Part shown: piece by piece, positions 12,281 through 12,374 of the stretch
Position numbering within the stretch: the first letter of the stretch is position 1
Layout of the letters: each line of letters begins with the position of its first letter
Assembly (NCBI GenBank): GCA_014728565.1
Contig: WJLK01000046.1
Span: 1-12,374 of the forward strand
DNA: 12,374 nt
Reading direction: 5' to 3'
Origin: Candidatus Pacearchaeota archaeon
Lineage (GTDB): Archaea; Nanobdellota; Nanobdellia; Pacearchaeales; GW2011-AR1
Program-made: the position numbers and the translations under genes
Notes under the pieces: model-generated
Databases searched by the model: none
What the model saw: only the letters and a program-made list of their open reading frames with translations
What the model was told of the DNA's origin: nothing

Positions 12281-12374
12281 GGTTAAATTAACAAATAAAA
12301 AGATTAAGTATATCATTGATTCAAGATTAAAAGAAAAGCATTCGGCTAAAGAACTATCAGATATTTATCATATA
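12279..12374 (+). CDS. N-terminal part of an IS481-type transposase/integrase-like protein
   Basis: The open frame runs from ATG 12279 past the right edge, 32 codons seen. MVKLTNKKIKYIID (1-14) and KEKHSAKELSDIYHI (18-32) match the typical start of a helix-turn-helix domain in archaeal transposases with an IS481-type integrase core. There the sequence K-I-x-x-I-I...K..S.K.[IL]a.[IV]Y.[IV] precedes the DDE core. The catalytic DDE residues lie outside. An in-frame ATG at 12231 would add 16 residues but would lie at the proposed insertion-sequence end, so I prefer 12279. The assignment rests on the partial HTH only. Confidence 0.55.
   Translation, partial: MVKLTNKKIKYIIDSRLKEKHSAKELSDIYHI

Noticed and set aside
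1..12374. tRNA, rRNA or CRISPR
   Set aside because: No GTTCRANNC T-arm with matching stems, no rRNA-like stretch and no regularly spaced repeats were seen on either strand by eye.

Overview
The window looks like a chromosomal segment from a small-genome archaeon of the DPANN type (Woesearchaeota/Pacearchaeota-like). This is an inference. It rests on strong AT-richness, archaeal TATA-like boxes about 25-26 bases before many start codons (leaderless transcription), a minority of genes with Shine-Dalgarno leaders, short single-domain proteins, many small membrane or exported proteins, and an archaeal-style PEP synthase. No rRNA, tRNA or CRISPR array was seen.

Layout. At 1-36 (minus) only the first 12 codons of a gene are present; its start resembles an Hsp20 small heat-shock protein and its Shine-Dalgarno lies in an inverted repeat. 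At 346-1529 (plus) a two-gene operon encodes a small membrane protein and an AI-2E family transporter. At 1551-2398 (minus) lie a VTT/TVP38-type membrane protein and a small Cys-rich membrane-anchored protein. From a divergent promoter region containing a 16-bp palindrome, 2492-3646 (plus) encodes a protein whose motif order recalls archaeo-eukaryotic primases. A small one-helix membrane protein follows (3654-3899, minus), then ppsA (3993-6377, plus) and a secreted protein (6388-7137, minus). At 7346-8461 (plus) a membrane domain is fused to a Schlafen/AlbA_2 domain. At 8725-10584 (plus) a UvrD/Rep SF1A helicase carries an N-terminal RQC-like winged helix. A probable Lrp/AsnC remnant (10581-10850, minus), a hemerythrin-like protein (10869-11282, plus), a three-helix membrane protein (11308-11667, minus) and an unrecognised small protein (11729-12109, minus) follow. 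At the right edge (12279-12374, plus) begins an HTH protein resembling an IS481-type transposase; its start codon lies in a 12-bp hairpin.

How the genes fit together. Mostly they do not form one pathway: nearly every gene has its own promoter and strands alternate. PpsA is the only clear central-metabolism enzyme (pyruvate to PEP, gluconeogenesis). The hemerythrin protein suggests oxygen, NO or iron handling. Several products are membrane or surface proteins. Three proteins have nucleic-acid themes (the primase-like protein, the AlbA_2 fusion and the helicase) but are unlinked transcriptionally, so I do not claim a defence or replication system.

The most useful leads are the primase-like protein, the RQC-UvrD architecture, the membrane-AlbA_2 fusion, the possible RNA switch or operator at the left edge, and the start-codon hairpin at the right edge.
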